A stretch of DNA of 64,000 nucleotides from Ruegeria atlantica (lineage in GTDB: Bacteria > Pseudomonadota > Alphaproteobacteria > Rhodobacterales > Rhodobacteraceae). This document shows, one piece after another, positions 45,156-54,758 of the stretch. The position numbers and the translations under genes were made by a program. The stretch is from contig NZ_CYPU01000070.1 of the NCBI RefSeq assembly GCF_001458195.1, positions 1 to 64,000 on the forward strand, written 5' to 3'. A model generated the notes under the pieces. It ran no database searches, was not told the origin of the DNA, and worked only from the letters and a program-made list of their open reading frames with translations. The first letter of the stretch is position 1; every line of letters begins with the position of its first letter.

Positions 45156-46145
45156 ATGGGCCTGTTGGTCGACGGTAAATGGCACGACACTTGGTATGAC
45201 ACCAAATCCACGGGCGGCGCGTTCAAACGCAGCGCCGCGCAGTTTCGCAATTGGCTGACGGCAGATGGCAGCGCCGGACCATCGGGCAAGGGTGGCTTCA
45301 ACGCTGAAACCGACCGCTACCACCTCTATGTCAGCCTGGCCTGTCCATGGGCGCACCGCACTCTGATCTTCAGGGAACTGAAAGGTTTGAACAAGCACGT
45401 CTCAGTCTCGGTGGTACATCCCGACATGCTGGACAAAGGCTGGACCTTCGAGACTGATGACTACGGCGCAACCGGGGACACACTGTACGGTCTGGGCTTT
45501 GCTCACCAGATTTACACCAAGGCCGACCCGACATATTCGGGTCGTGTCACAGTGCCGATCCTGTGGGACAAGAAACAGCAGACGATCGTTTCGAACGAAA
45601 GCTCGGAAATCATCCGCATGTTCAACTCGGCCTTTGACGGGATTACCGGCAACGCCGACGATTATTGGCCCGAAGCGATGCGCGATGAGATCGAAGAGGT
45701 GAATGCGCGCATCTATTCCAACGTCAACAACGGCGTCTACAAATCCGGCTTTGCCACCAGCCAACAAGCTTATGACGCCGCCGTGGACCCGCTGTTTGAA
45801 ACGCTGGACTGGTTAGAGGATCGTTTGGCTTCAAAACGTTATCTGATGGGTGATCGCCTGACCGAGGCTGACTGGCGGTTGTTCACGACGCTGATCCGGT
45901 TCGATCCCGTCTATCATCTGCATTTCAAATGCAACCGGCGGCGGCTGATCGATTACCCGAATCTTTGGGCTTATACGCGCGAGTTGTATCAATGGCCGGG
46001 CGTCGCTTCGACGGTGAACATGCATCACATCGTGCGCCACTATCACTATAGCCACGAAAGCATCAACCCGCATCGGATCATCCCGACCAACCCGGTTTTG
46101 GACTACATGGAACCGCACGGGCGCGGTCAGCGGCCCGCCGCGTAA
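45156..46145 (+). CDS. Glutathionyl-hydroquinone reductase (Xi-class GST)
   Basis: These enzymes reduce glutathionylated hydroquinones. The 329-residue protein has the Cys-type active site SLACPWAHRTL (Cys63) and the C-terminal GST domain with LMGDRLTEADWRLFTTLIRF and DYPNLWAYTRELYQ, as in YqjG/ECM4. The length matches. It has a strong hairpin in its upstream region, and its 3' end overlaps the opposing receiver gene by 19 bases. Confidence 0.92.
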   Translation: MGLLVDGKWHDTWYDTKSTGGAFKRSAAQFRNWLTADGSAGPSGKGGFNAETDRYHLYVSLACPWAHRTLIFRELKGLNKHVSVSVVHPDMLDKGWTFETDDYGATGDTLYGLGFAHQIYTKADPTYSGRVTVPILWDKKQQTIVSNESSEIIRMFNSAFDGITGNADDYWPEAMRDEIEEVNARIYSNVNNGVYKSGFATSQQAYDAAVDPLFETLDWLEDRLASKRYLMGDRLTEADWRLFTTLIRFDPVYHLHFKCNRRRLIDYPNLWAYTRELYQWPGVASTVNMHHIVRHYHYSHESINPHRIIPTNPVLDYMEPHGRGQRPAA

Positions 46146-46489
46146 TGCTCGACCATCGCCGCCAGATCTTCTGGCGGCGTGCCGCTTTGCACATAAGCGC
46201 ACGCGTTTGGACTGTGGGCAAAGATCGATCCGTCTGAAAAAAAGGTCGTGTTGGTAACAAAGATCACCCGCGCCTCGGGGCGGCGATAGCTGGCGAAATC
46301 AGCCACTGCCAATGCGCTGCCATTTTCCAGCACCAGATCCAACACGATGATATCGAAATCCGTGCCATACAACGCAAGGATCGCAGCCTCTTGTCCGGCA
46401 ACAAGCGTCACTTGGGCGCCTTGCCGCTCCAGATATCTTTTCCAGACCCGACCAAGGTCGGGGTTACTCTCAACAATCAGTACATTCAT
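46127..46489 (-). CDS. Stand-alone atypical receiver-domain protein
   Basis: The 120-residue protein has a receiver fold (MNVLIVESNPDLGRVWKRYL) with the phospho-acceptor position retained (Asp51 in IVLDLVLENG). The acidic pair is reduced to Glu7-Ser8, and the conserved Lys near residue 103 is absent (YVQSGTPPEDL). No output domain is attached. It may be phosphorylated poorly or work without phosphorylation. The start at 46489 is the one consistent with the fold. It overlaps the reductase gene by 19 bases at the 3' end. Confidence 0.78.
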   Translation of the reverse strand: MNVLIVESNPDLGRVWKRYLERQGAQVTLVAGQEAAILALYGTDFDIIVLDLVLENGSALAVADFASYRRPEARVIFVTNTTFFSDGSIFAHSPNACAYVQSGTPPEDLAAMVEHYAAGR

Positions 46490-46671
46490 TTGCAACAACC
46501 TCGGCACTTGGTAGAGTGTGCGGTGCCGACCCCCGTGGTTTGTGATCACGCTTATTCCTTAACAAAGTGTTAACGGTGCCGGTCAACCGGGCCGATCACG
46601 CGGATTTGCTTGTGCAAGCGGCAAAAATCCGCTTGAAGCACAACAAACGCCCAATTCTGACGAGAACACCG

Positions 46672-47637
46672 ATGGCAGGCCCAAACTCAGATTTGAACCC
46701 CCGTGCCGCGCGCGACCATGGCGGCGGGCTGGACGGTGCTATCGCCCGGTTCGGCGGGGCACGCGACAATTGGCTGGACCTGTCCACCGGCATCAACCCA
46801 CACCCGTATCCGGTGTCGGGACTGAACCCGTCGGATTGGGCCGCGCTGCCGGATCATGGCGCGTTCGAACGGCTGTCTGCCGCAGCACGCCAGTTCTGGT
46901 CTGTTCCCGAAGGTGCCGCGATTCTGCCCGCGCCCGGCGCATCAGCAGTAATCGCCCGCATGCCTGCCCTTGCGGAGACGGGTCGGGTTCAGATCACAGC
47001 ACCTACCTACAACGAACACGCGGCAGCTTTCTCCGCGCAGGGTTGGACAGTTCAATCGAACGGTCCAGCCGAGGCCCGCGTCCTTGTGCACCCGAATAAT
47101 CCGGATGGACGTATCTGGACCGTAGAGGACGCCGATGCTCCCCTGACCGTGATTGATGAGAGTTTTTGTGACGTTTGCCCTGACGCATCCCTAATTCATT
47201 TGGCCGAGCGGCCCGGTGTGATCGTGTTGAAAAGTTTCGGCAAGTTCTGGGGCTTGGCCGGGCTACGGCTGGGATTTGCAATTGGCCACCCTGACCTGAT
47301 CACAAAGCTGAACGATTTGACCGGGCCGTGGTCTGTCTCTGGCCCTGCCCTTCGGATCGGGGAACGGGCGCTGCGGGACACGGACTGGGCCAAAGCAACC
47401 CGTCAGCAGTTGGCGGCAGCGACAGAACAGCTAGACCGGATCATGACCGGCAAGGGGGCAAAACTGGTCGGCGGCACCACGTTGTTCCGCCTTTATGACG
47501 TCGACGATGCCGCCGCTTGGCAGGCCAAGCTGGCCCGCTCCCATATCTGGAGCCGCATATTCCCCTACTCAAACACTTATCTGCGCCTTGGCTTGCCGCC
47601 TGCAGACGGATGGCGTCAGCTTGAGGCCGCGTTGTGA
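46672..47637 (+). CDS. cobD: L-Threonine-O-3-phosphate decarboxylase (cobalamin synthesis)
   Basis: This PLP enzyme makes (R)-1-amino-2-propanol phosphate for the cobalamin nucleotide loop. The 321-residue protein has [13 protein letters not shown] near the N-terminus and [21 protein letters not shown] and the PLP lysine region [18 protein letters not shown], all typical of the CobD (Salmonella) / CobC (Pseudomonas) family. ATG 46672 is used rather than upstream starts. It overlaps cbiB by four bases. I found no B12 box of a cobalamin riboswitch in front of it. Confidence 0.92.
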   Translation: MAGPNSDLNPRAARDHGGGLDGAIARFGGARDNWLDLSTGINPHPYPVSGLNPSDWAALPDHGAFERLSAAARQFWSVPEGAAILPAPGASAVIARMPALAETGRVQITAPTYNEHAAAFSAQGWTVQSNGPAEARVLVHPNNPDGRIWTVEDADAPLTVIDESFCDVCPDASLIHLAERPGVIVLKSFGKFWGLAGLRLGFAIGHPDLITKLNDLTGPWSVSGPALRIGERALRDTDWAKATRQQLAAATEQLDRIMTGKGAKLVGGTTLFRLYDVDDAAAWQAKLARSHIWSRIFPYSNTYLRLGLPPADGWRQLEAAL

Positions 47638-48554
47638 GCACAGCTTTTCTGCTGGTTTGCGCCATGTGTCTGGACGCGGCGCTTGGAGAGCCAGATTGGA
47701 TCTGGTCGCGCATTCGTCATCCGGCAGTGATAATCGGCACTGTCATCGGCTGGTTGGACCTGCGCCTGAACCGCAGAACGAATAGGCGCTTGAAAGGCGT
47801 GGCCATCGTGCTGCTGCTGATCTTTGGCGCAGTGATTCTGGGCCGCACGCTGACCTTGTTTGGGCCGGTGATCGAAATCGTCCTTGCCGCAATTCTGCTG
47901 GCACAGAAGTCACTGGTGACCCATGTCCGCGATGTCGGTGACGGGCTGCGCACCTCCTTAACCGAGGGCCGCGCCAAAGTCGCCATGATCGTTTCGCGCG
48001 ATACGCGGGACATGACCGAGGCGCAGGTCGCGCAATCTGCGATTGAGAGCGCTGCCGAAAATCTCAGCGACGGCGTAATTGCGCCCGCCTTCTGGTTTCT
48101 GGTCGCGGGCCTGCCGGGGTTGCTGATCTACAAGGCGGTCAACACCGCCGATAGCATGATCGGCTACCGGTCAGAAAAGTACCGCGACTTCGGCTGGGCC
48201 GCGGCGCGTCTGGACGATTTGTTGAACCTCATTCCCGCCCGTCTGACCTGCGTGATGATCGTGGCGCTGTCCGGTCAATGGGCGCGCTGGCCAGAAATGG
48301 TCGCGGATGCACGTCGCCATATCTCACCCAACGCCGGTTGGCCCGAGGCCGCGATGGCGCGCGCCTTAAACGTCGCCCTTGCCGGGCCGCGCAGCTATGA
48401 CGGACAGGTCCGCGATCTGGCCTGGGTCAACGGTGATGCGCCACGTAACATCGGCGCGCCGGAGATTTTCCGCGCATGTGACATGCTATGGCGGGTTTGG
48501 GGGCTTGCGCTGGGGCTCGTGTCGGTGTGGGTTGGGGTCAGCTTTATTTTCTGA
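47634..48554 (+). CDS. cbiB: Adenosylcobinamide-phosphate synthase
   Basis: CbiB attaches the aminopropanol phosphate made by CobD to adenosylcobyric acid. The 306-residue membrane protein starts with GTG 47634 and has the N-terminal [20 protein letters not shown], then [20 protein letters not shown] and [14 protein letters not shown]. These are hallmarks of the CbiB/CobD family. The order cobD-cbiB with coupled start and stop is common. Confidence 0.94.
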   Translation: MSTAFLLVCAMCLDAALGEPDWIWSRIRHPAVIIGTVIGWLDLRLNRRTNRRLKGVAIVLLLIFGAVILGRTLTLFGPVIEIVLAAILLAQKSLVTHVRDVGDGLRTSLTEGRAKVAMIVSRDTRDMTEAQVAQSAIESAAENLSDGVIAPAFWFLVAGLPGLLIYKAVNTADSMIGYRSEKYRDFGWAAARLDDLLNLIPARLTCVMIVALSGQWARWPEMVADARRHISPNAGWPEAAMARALNVALAGPRSYDGQVRDLAWVNGDAPRNIGAPEIFRACDMLWRVWGLALGLVSVWVGVSFIF

Positions 48555-48565
48555 CGGACCCTAAA

Positions 48566-49729
48566 ATGCGTTTACTCTCGGGCATCATTGCCGCCACCCT
48601 GCTCGCCTCTCCCGCCCTGGCCCAATGTGGCGGCGGGTTCAATTCCTTTGTGAAGGGTCTGAAGGCCGAGGCCGTTCAGCAAGGGTTCGATAAATCCACC
48701 GTGAACAGCTTTTTCAAAGGTGTTCAGCAGGACAGCGCGGTTCTAAAGGCGGATCGGGCGCAAGGCGTGTTCCAAATACCGTTCATCGATTTTTCCCGCC
48801 GCCTGATCTCGCAGAACCGGATAGATCGCGGCAAATCCATGTCTCGCAAATACGCTGCAGTGTTTGACCGGATTGAGCGGGAATATGGCGTGTCGCGCGG
48901 TGTACTGCTGGCATTCTGGGCGTTCGAGACCGACTATGGCGCGGTACAAGGTGACTTCAACACCCGCAACGCTCTGGTCACTCTGGCGCATGACTGCCGC
49001 CGACCTGAGTTGTTCCGACCACAGGTTTTTGCAGCCATCGAGCTCTACAGCCAAGGGGATTTTGACCCCAACCGTACAACCGGTGCCTGGGCAGGTGAGA
49101 TCGGTATGGTGCAGATGTTGCCCCGCGACATTCTGGAAAATGGCGTGGACGGGGATGGCAACGGCAAGGTCTCATTAAAAACCTCGGCCCCGGATGCGCT
49201 GATGTCGGGCGGCAAGATGCTGTCGCATCTGGGCTGGCGTCCGGGTGAACCATGGCTGCAGGAGGTGACTGTTCCCGCCCAGATGGACTGGTCCCTGTCC
49301 GGCCGCGGCAAGTCGCGGTCCGTATCAGAGTGGCAGGCGATGGGCGTTCAGGCGCGCAGCGGATCATTGGCCAACCTGCCCGCATCGCTGATCCTGCCGC
49401 AGGGTCGCAACGGCCCTGCATTTTTGGCCTACCCAAACTTTGACGTCTATTTCGAATGGAACCAGAGCTTTGTTTATGTCCTGACCGCCGCCTATTTCGG
49501 TACGCGGTTGGAGGGCGGCCAAATCTATGACGCAGGTTCCCCGCCACAAGGCCTGTCGGGCGCGCAGATGAAGCAATTGCAGACCAAGCTTCAAGCGCGT
49601 GGGTATAATGTGGGCAAGATCGACGGCATTCTGGGCGCGGGTACTCGGGCTGCCGTTCAGGCCGAACAGGCACGGCTGGGGTTGCCCGCGGATGCGTGGC
49701 CAACAGCTGATTTGCTCAACCAGTTATGA
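48566..49729 (+). CDS. Lytic murein transglycosylase B-like protein with PG-binding domain
   Basis: The 387-residue protein has a signal peptide ending near SPALAQ and a MltB-type transglycosylase domain with the catalytic Glu in AFWAFETDYGAVQGDF and WAGEIGMVQMLPRDILENGVD, here given in part as GEIGMVQMLPRDIL. A C-terminal PG_binding_1 domain (LKQLQTKLQARGYNVGKIDG, offset by a residue) follows. It cleaves peptidoglycan glycan strands in the periplasm. No lipobox is evident, unlike E. coli MltB. It lies 11 bases after cbiB. Confidence 0.9.
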   Translation: MRLLSGIIAATLLASPALAQCGGGFNSFVKGLKAEAVQQGFDKSTVNSFFKGVQQDSAVLKADRAQGVFQIPFIDFSRRLISQNRIDRGKSMSRKYAAVFDRIEREYGVSRGVLLAFWAFETDYGAVQGDFNTRNALVTLAHDCRRPELFRPQVFAAIELYSQGDFDPNRTTGAWAGEIGMVQMLPRDILENGVDGDGNGKVSLKTSAPDALMSGGKMLSHLGWRPGEPWLQEVTVPAQMDWSLSGRGKSRSVSEWQAMGVQARSGSLANLPASLILPQGRNGPAFLAYPNFDVYFEWNQSFVYVLTAAYFGTRLEGGQIYDAGSPPQGLSGAQMKQLQTKLQARGYNVGKIDGILGAGTRAAVQAEQARLGLPADAWPTADLLNQL

Positions 49730-49734
49730 GCCCC

Positions 49735-49762
49735 GATGCGTCCCGCACAGACGGGACGCATC
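49735..49762. terminator. Eleven-base perfect hairpin between converging genes
   Basis: GATGCGTCCCG (49735-49745) and CGGGACGCATC (49752-49762) form a perfect stem with a six-base loop, between the transglycosylase stop and the end of the amidotransferase gene. There is no T tract, so it may be a bidirectional, non-canonical terminator or stabiliser. Confidence 0.6.
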
Positions 49763-49781
49763 CGGACGCAACACCACAGAG

Positions 49782-50579
49782 TTATGCAACCTCGGCGTGG
49801 TGATGCGGCGCTTTTCGTTCAAACGTGTGTGAAGTCAACGCCTTTCCCCGCGTTTCAATCGCCGTATTGGCAGGGATTTCAGTCCATTCGCCGCTATTCG
49901 CGTCCAAGGGTTCGGACGAAACAATGAACCCATCCTCACACGCCTTGTAGTGGAGGCTTGGGGCAAAGCGGTCCGAGGCATATCGGGCGGCAAAAAGGCG
50001 ATCGCCGTCCGACCAACAAGCGGCAAAGCGAAGATATGGCATCGTACCCCGGCGTCGTGACAGGTCTTCGACACGTTGGACTGCCCGCTCCATGGCGCCG
50101 ATCGGATCGACATCCAGACCTTCGCCATGGGCAATCAGGAAAATCGCTTCGCTTTCGGTTGCGCCAAGCCGGTGGCTGTAGAGGTCAGGTGGGATCATCC
50201 CGTCCAGCTCCTGCCGGATACGGTCATGCCCTCCGGCCTGCCCATTATGCATAAAACTCCATTTTCCAACACCAAACGGGTGGCAGTTGTTCCGCGAGGT
50301 TGCGGTACCCGTTGATGCCCGCACATGGGCCAGAAAGAGATGCGACCGGGTGTGATGCGTAAGCTGTTTCAGGTTGGCATCCGACCAGGCGGGGTTAGTG
50401 TCCTTGTAAAAACAAGGCGTCTCACGTTCGGAATACCAGGCAAGGCCAAATCCGTCTGCATTGATCGGCGTCTTACCGATCAGAGCATTTCGGCTCTGAA
50501 TTACAAGCGATTGCTCTTGGTTCAGAACCAATTCATCTAGATAACGCTTTGCGCCTGCCCAAGCCAGAAATCGGCACAT
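49782..50579 (-). CDS. Class II glutamine amidotransferase (YafJ/EgtC-like)
   Basis: The 265-residue protein starts MCRFLAWAGAKRYL, with the N-terminal nucleophile Cys2 exposed after Met removal. It also has NADGFGLAWYS, HVRASTGT, SFMHNGQAGG and a later ATESEAIFLI. These match stand-alone Ntn glutamine amidotransferases such as YafJ and EgtC. Partner and product are unknown; no ergothioneine genes are nearby. The 179 bases upstream hold nothing I can name. Confidence 0.88.
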   Translation of the reverse strand: MCRFLAWAGAKRYLDELVLNQEQSLVIQSRNALIGKTPINADGFGLAWYSERETPCFYKDTNPAWSDANLKQLTHHTRSHLFLAHVRASTGTATSRNNCHPFGVGKWSFMHNGQAGGHDRIRQELDGMIPPDLYSHRLGATESEAIFLIAHGEGLDVDPIGAMERAVQRVEDLSRRRGTMPYLRFAACWSDGDRLFAARYASDRFAPSLHYKACEDGFIVSSEPLDANSGEWTEIPANTAIETRGKALTSHTFERKAPHHHAEVA

Positions 50580-50758
50580 CTGTTAGCCCCATTGAGTATG
50601 AATTTTTCAGATCATACCACCGGCTCAGATAAGAAAACCCACCATTCTTCTCGGGCATTCGGTATTGTTTCGATCAAATGACAACGCAAAACGCGAATCT
50701 CAAATCAACTAATGCCCTACTTGGATCCGATGCCTGATCGTCGAAGCGGCTACCAAAC

Positions 50759-51109
50759 TCATTCAGGCCGGACCGGGTATCGGTCGCCTTTCTCGTCAAT
50801 CAAAACTAGGCGCTTACCGCTGCGTACATAGAGATCGCAGCGGCTGAACCCGTTACGATACGCGATGCAGACACTGCCGTCGTCGGCAATGGAATATGTC
50901 CCAAACGCGGAATCCCCGCTGGCGTAGGTAAAGGAATAAGCCCCACCAGCCGAAAACTTGGACTGTCCGTCGTCATAGAAGGTCAGCGTTCGCCCCGCGA
51001 GGGCGTCCAGCTCGGCAGATGAAAGCGGGACATCTCCGGGTTTTGTTGGCCATTCCACCGCCACAACCGGGCTGGCAGCCAACAAGGCAAAGATCAGATA
51101 TCGGGTCAT
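50759..51109 (-). CDS. Small secreted hypothetical protein
   Basis: The 116-residue protein has a short signal peptide (MTRYLIFALLAASPVVA) and a compact beta-rich mature part, including AGRTLTFYDDGQSKFSAGGA and DGSVCIAYRNGFSRCDLYVR with two cysteines that could form a disulfide. It has no family that I recognise. It is 54 bases downstream of smc on the same strand and could be co-transcribed with it. Confidence 0.65.
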   Translation of the reverse strand: MTRYLIFALLAASPVVAVEWPTKPGDVPLSSAELDALAGRTLTFYDDGQSKFSAGGAYSFTYASGDSAFGTYSIADDGSVCIAYRNGFSRCDLYVRSGKRLVLIDEKGDRYPVRPE

Positions 51110-51163
51110 GCTGCCACCTTAACCCGCCACGCAGCGATTGAGGCATAACGTTGCAGTGAACGA

Positions 51164-54100
51164 TCAGGCGACCATCTGTTCGGCCTTTTTCAGATCGACC
51201 GAAACCAACTGGCTGACGCCCTGTTCCTGCATGGTCACGCCAAACAGCCGGTCCATCCGCGCCATGGTCACCGCGTGGTGGGTGATGATCAGGAAACGAG
51301 TGTCCGTCTGGCGGCACATTTCGTCCAGCAGGTCGCAGAAACGGGTAACGTTGGCGTCATCCAGTGGCGCGTCGACCTCATCCAGCACACAGATCGGCGC
51401 GGGGTTGGCGAGGAAGACGCCAAAGATCAGCGCGGTCGCCGTCAAGGTCTGCTCGCCGCCCGAAAGCAGGCTGAGAGTGGATAGCTTCTTGCCCGGTGGC
51501 TGGCACATGATTTCCAGCCCGGCATCCAGCGGATCGTCGCTTTCGACCATGACCAGATTGGCCTCACCGCCACCAAACAGGTGCTTGAACAGCATGGCAA
51601 AGTTCGAATTCACCTGCTCAAACGCGGTCAAAAGACGCTCACGGCCTTCCCGGTTAAGGCTGGCAATCCCACTGCGCAGGGCCTTGATCGCTTCTTCCAG
51701 ATCAGCCTTTTCGGTGTTCAGCGTATCGAACTCTTCCTGAACTTCCTTGGCGTCTTCTTCGGCCCGCAGGTTCACCGCACCCATCGCGTCTCGCTGGCGC
51801 TTGTGGCGGTTTACTTCGGCCTCCAGCGCGTCGGCTGCAGGCATCTGGTCGGGGTTCACATCCAGTTGGTTCAGCAACTGGTTCGGCGTCAACTGCTGAT
51901 CTTCAGCGATCCGCTCAGCAGCTGCCACGACGCTTTCTTTGGCTGCGTCACAGCGCGCCTCAGCCGCTGCACGGGATTCGCGGGCTTCAGACGCCAAACG
52001 TTCAGCTTCTCGCTCGGCCAGCACGACTTCGCGCTGCTGCGTCTCAGCCTCGGCAAGCTTGTCGGCGGCCTCGGCACGCCGGGCCTCGGCTGTCTCGATC
52101 AACTCGTTCAGTTCTTCGCGGGCTTCGGCGATCTCACCCGGGGCGGCCATCGCCTCAGACAGTTCTTCCTCAGAGCTTTCCTTGCGTTCGACCAATTCCG
52201 CGATACGTTTTTCTGCTGAATCCAGCCGGTGCCGCCAGCCACTGAGGTCCTTCGTCACTTCCTGGGCCCGCCGGGTTCGTGCCTCGCCTTCACGGCGCAG
52301 CTCATCATGGGATGAGCGATGGGTCAGCATGGTGATCCGCGCGGCCTCAACCGTCTGTTTGATATCCTCGACCTGCACGCGCGCGCTGTCGACGTCACCC
52401 AGGCCGGCCAGAGCGCCTTCGGCCTCGCGCAGTTGCGCGCGGGCAGACATGGCATCATCCTTGTGTCTGTCAACGGCAAGGGTAAGCGTTTCCAGTCTGC
52501 CCTGCGCCAGATTGCGGTCAGCCTCGGCCCGGCTCAGCCCGCGCGCGGATTCCGCCATCCGCTGATCAGCAGCGCGGCGGGCTTCACGTGCGCGGCGGTC
52601 TGCCTCGGTGACATCCGCCAGTTGCTGCGACAGCGCCTCATGTGCCGCGCAGGCACCATCAGCCTGCGCTTCGGCGCGGGTAAGCTCCTGTTTCAGAGCT
52701 TCAAGCTTGTTGAGCTGCTCCAACCGCAAGGCTGCAGCGCTTGGCGCATCTTCGGCCCATGCCCGGAACCCGTCCCAACGCCACAAGTCACCCGAACGTG
52801 ACACCAGACGCTGCCCCGGCTTTAATGAGGCTTGCAGCCGCGCGCCCTGATCCGCATCAACCAATCCGATCTGAGCAATCCGGCGGCTCAGGCGGTCTGG
52901 GCCCGAGACATGCAACGCCAATGGTTCTGCCCCATCGGGCAGGGGCTGATCTGCATCGTAGCCTGACACCTGCACCCAGCCGGATGGTCCATCGGCATCG
53001 ACCAACGGTGTACGCAGGTCGTCAGCCAGTGCCGCCCCCAGCGCCTTTTCATAGCCGGGCTCGACCCGCAGCAGATCCAAGACCTGCCCGCCTTCGGCGG
53101 TATCCCGTTCGACCAGCTTGGCCAAGGCGGATGTCTCGGCGCGGATCGCGCCCAGTTCACCCTCGGCCTCAGACCGCTGAGCGCGTGCTTCGGCTTCTCT
53201 CGCTTGCGTTTCATTGCGCAGCTCGTCCGCTGCGGCCAGCGCTTCGTCGGCGGCCTCAGCGGCCTCGCGCGCTTCTTCCTCACCCACTTGCGCTTCCTCA
53301 AACGCTTCACTGGCGCGGGTCAAAGCATTGCGGGCGCCGTCTACCGCAGCACGGGCTTTCTCTTCTTCGCCTTCGGACCGGGTCAGCGTCTTGCGGCTGT
53401 CTTCGACCAAACGCTGAGCCGACTGGTGACGCGCCACAAGACGCGCCACATCTTCGGTTTCCTGCGACAGGTGATCTTCTCGATCTTGCAGCACGGATGC
53501 GGCTTCGCGCGCGATCTCGGCGGCCTCAGCCACTTTGTCGTCATGCCCATCTGCCGCTTTGGCCAGTTCGCGCGCTTCCCATTCCAGGCGCTCAATCATC
53601 TGGCCCGCGTCCCGGTTCAGGCCGGTTTCGCGTTCGATATCGTTGGCCAATTGCTGAATTCGGTTGGTCAGCGTCTCGATCGTCTGACGCGCACGGGTTT
53701 CCTGATCAGCCAGTTGGTCGCGCTGTACCTGCTGTCGTTGCAAGACGGCGGCGGCGATTGCCTCTTCCTCGCGCAGAGGCGGCAGAGTTTCCTCGATTTC
53801 AGACCGCTTGGCGCTGGCGGCGCGGGCTTCGGCCTCCGCGCGCGAGGCTTCGGTGATCCGCTCGCGCAAGACGTCTTCGGCCTGTTGGCGGGCCATGTCA
53901 GCCTCTTTCCAGCGGCGATAGAGCAGCATGCCTTCAGCCTGCCGTAGTTGCTCCCCAATCTCACGGTACCGCGCCGCCTGACGCGCCTGCCGCGCAAGCT
54001 GCGCCAATTGGGTGCCAAGCTGTTCGAGAACGTCATCCACACGGGTCAGGTTGGATTCGGTGCCCTTCAGCTTAAGCTCCGCCTCATGGCGGCGCTGATA

Positions 54101-54619
54101 AAGGCCCGAGATACCGGCCGCCTCTTCCAGAATGCGGCGACGCGCGCGGGGCTTGGCGTTGATCAGCTCGGCAATGCGGTTCTGCCCCACCAGTGCAGGT
54201 GAATGCGCGCCGGTAGAGGCATCGGCAAATAGCATCTGGACATCGCGCGCCCGAACATCTTTGCCGTTGGTCTTGTAAGCGCTGCCGACATCGCGGGTGA
54301 TGCGGCGCACAATTTCCAACTGATCGCTGTCATTGAACCCCGAAGGCGCCAAACGTTCCGAGTTATCCATCGTCAGGACAACTTCGGCAAAGTTGCGGGC
54401 CGGACGCGTTGCGGCCCCAGCAAAGATCACATCCTCCATCGCGCCACCGCGCATGGATTTGGGGCGGTTTTCACCCATTACCCAACGTAACGCTTCCAGA
54501 AGATTGGACTTGCCGCAACCATTCGGGCCCACCACACCGGTCAACCCATCCGCGATAATCAGATCGGTCGGGTCAACAAAGCTTTTGAAGCCGGTGAGTT
54601 TAAGTTTGCTGAACCGCAA
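51164..54619 (-). CDS. smc: Chromosome segregation ATPase SMC
   Basis: SMC, with ScpA/ScpB, organises and segregates the chromosome. The 1151-residue protein has the N-terminal Walker A (GPNGCGKSNLLEALRWVMGE) and two long coiled coils separated by a hinge near residues 500-620. The C-terminal head has the signature LSLLSGGEQTLTA and Walker B ICVLDEVDAPLDD. All ATPase motifs are intact. The upstream region has two GANTC sites and a DnaA-box-like 9-mer. scpA and scpB are not in the window. Confidence 0.97.
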   Translation of the reverse strand: MRFSKLKLTGFKSFVDPTDLIIADGLTGVVGPNGCGKSNLLEALRWVMGENRPKSMRGGAMEDVIFAGAATRPARNFAEVVLTMDNSERLAPSGFNDSDQLEIVRRITRDVGSAYKTNGKDVRARDVQMLFADASTGAHSPALVGQNRIAELINAKPRARRRILEEAAGISGLYQRRHEAELKLKGTESNLTRVDDVLEQLGTQLAQLARQARQAARYREIGEQLRQAEGMLLYRRWKEADMARQQAEDVLRERITEASRAEAEARAASAKRSEIEETLPPLREEEAIAAAVLQRQQVQRDQLADQETRARQTIETLTNRIQQLANDIERETGLNRDAGQMIERLEWEARELAKAADGHDDKVAEAAEIAREAASVLQDREDHLSQETEDVARLVARHQSAQRLVEDSRKTLTRSEGEEEKARAAVDGARNALTRASEAFEEAQVGEEEAREAAEAADEALAAADELRNETQAREAEARAQRSEAEGELGAIRAETSALAKLVERDTAEGGQVLDLLRVEPGYEKALGAALADDLRTPLVDADGPSGWVQVSGYDADQPLPDGAEPLALHVSGPDRLSRRIAQIGLVDADQGARLQASLKPGQRLVSRSGDLWRWDGFRAWAEDAPSAAALRLEQLNKLEALKQELTRAEAQADGACAAHEALSQQLADVTEADRRAREARRAADQRMAESARGLSRAEADRNLAQGRLETLTLAVDRHKDDAMSARAQLREAEGALAGLGDVDSARVQVEDIKQTVEAARITMLTHRSSHDELRREGEARTRRAQEVTKDLSGWRHRLDSAEKRIAELVERKESSEEELSEAMAAPGEIAEAREELNELIETAEARRAEAADKLAEAETQQREVVLAEREAERLASEARESRAAAEARCDAAKESVVAAAERIAEDQQLTPNQLLNQLDVNPDQMPAADALEAEVNRHKRQRDAMGAVNLRAEEDAKEVQEEFDTLNTEKADLEEAIKALRSGIASLNREGRERLLTAFEQVNSNFAMLFKHLFGGGEANLVMVESDDPLDAGLEIMCQPPGKKLSTLSLLSGGEQTLTATALIFGVFLANPAPICVLDEVDAPLDDANVTRFCDLLDEMCRQTDTRFLIITHHAVTMARMDRLFGVTMQEQGVSQLVSVDLKKAEQMVA

Positions 54620-54635
54620 AGGCCGCTCGTCCCAT

Positions 54636-54724
54636 GATTCCTATATCTGGAAGTCTGCGCAACCCATTGGGGGTGAGTCAACGGAGTAACGCAGGATATG
54701 GGATTTCACGCCAAGTTATCCACA
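54636..54724 (-). promoter_or_regulatory. smc upstream region with GANTC sites and a DnaA-box match
   Basis: Between smc and the next gene are two CcrM-type methylation sites, GATTC (54636-54640) and GAGTC (54675-54679). TTATCCACA at 54716-54724 is a perfect match to the consensus DnaA box. Together they suggest cell-cycle control of smc, which is inference. Confidence 0.45.
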
Positions 54725-54758
54725 ATATCTTGCCAAAATACGCAAAAAAGCGCGTATC

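Noticed and set aside
46490-46671. Possible cobalamin riboswitch before cobD
   Set aside because: No B12-box or adjoining conserved stems could be seen.
52741-53856. Plus-strand open frame of 371 codons
   Set aside because: It is antisense to the smc coiled coil and shows the low-complexity Arg/Pro bias of a mirror frame.
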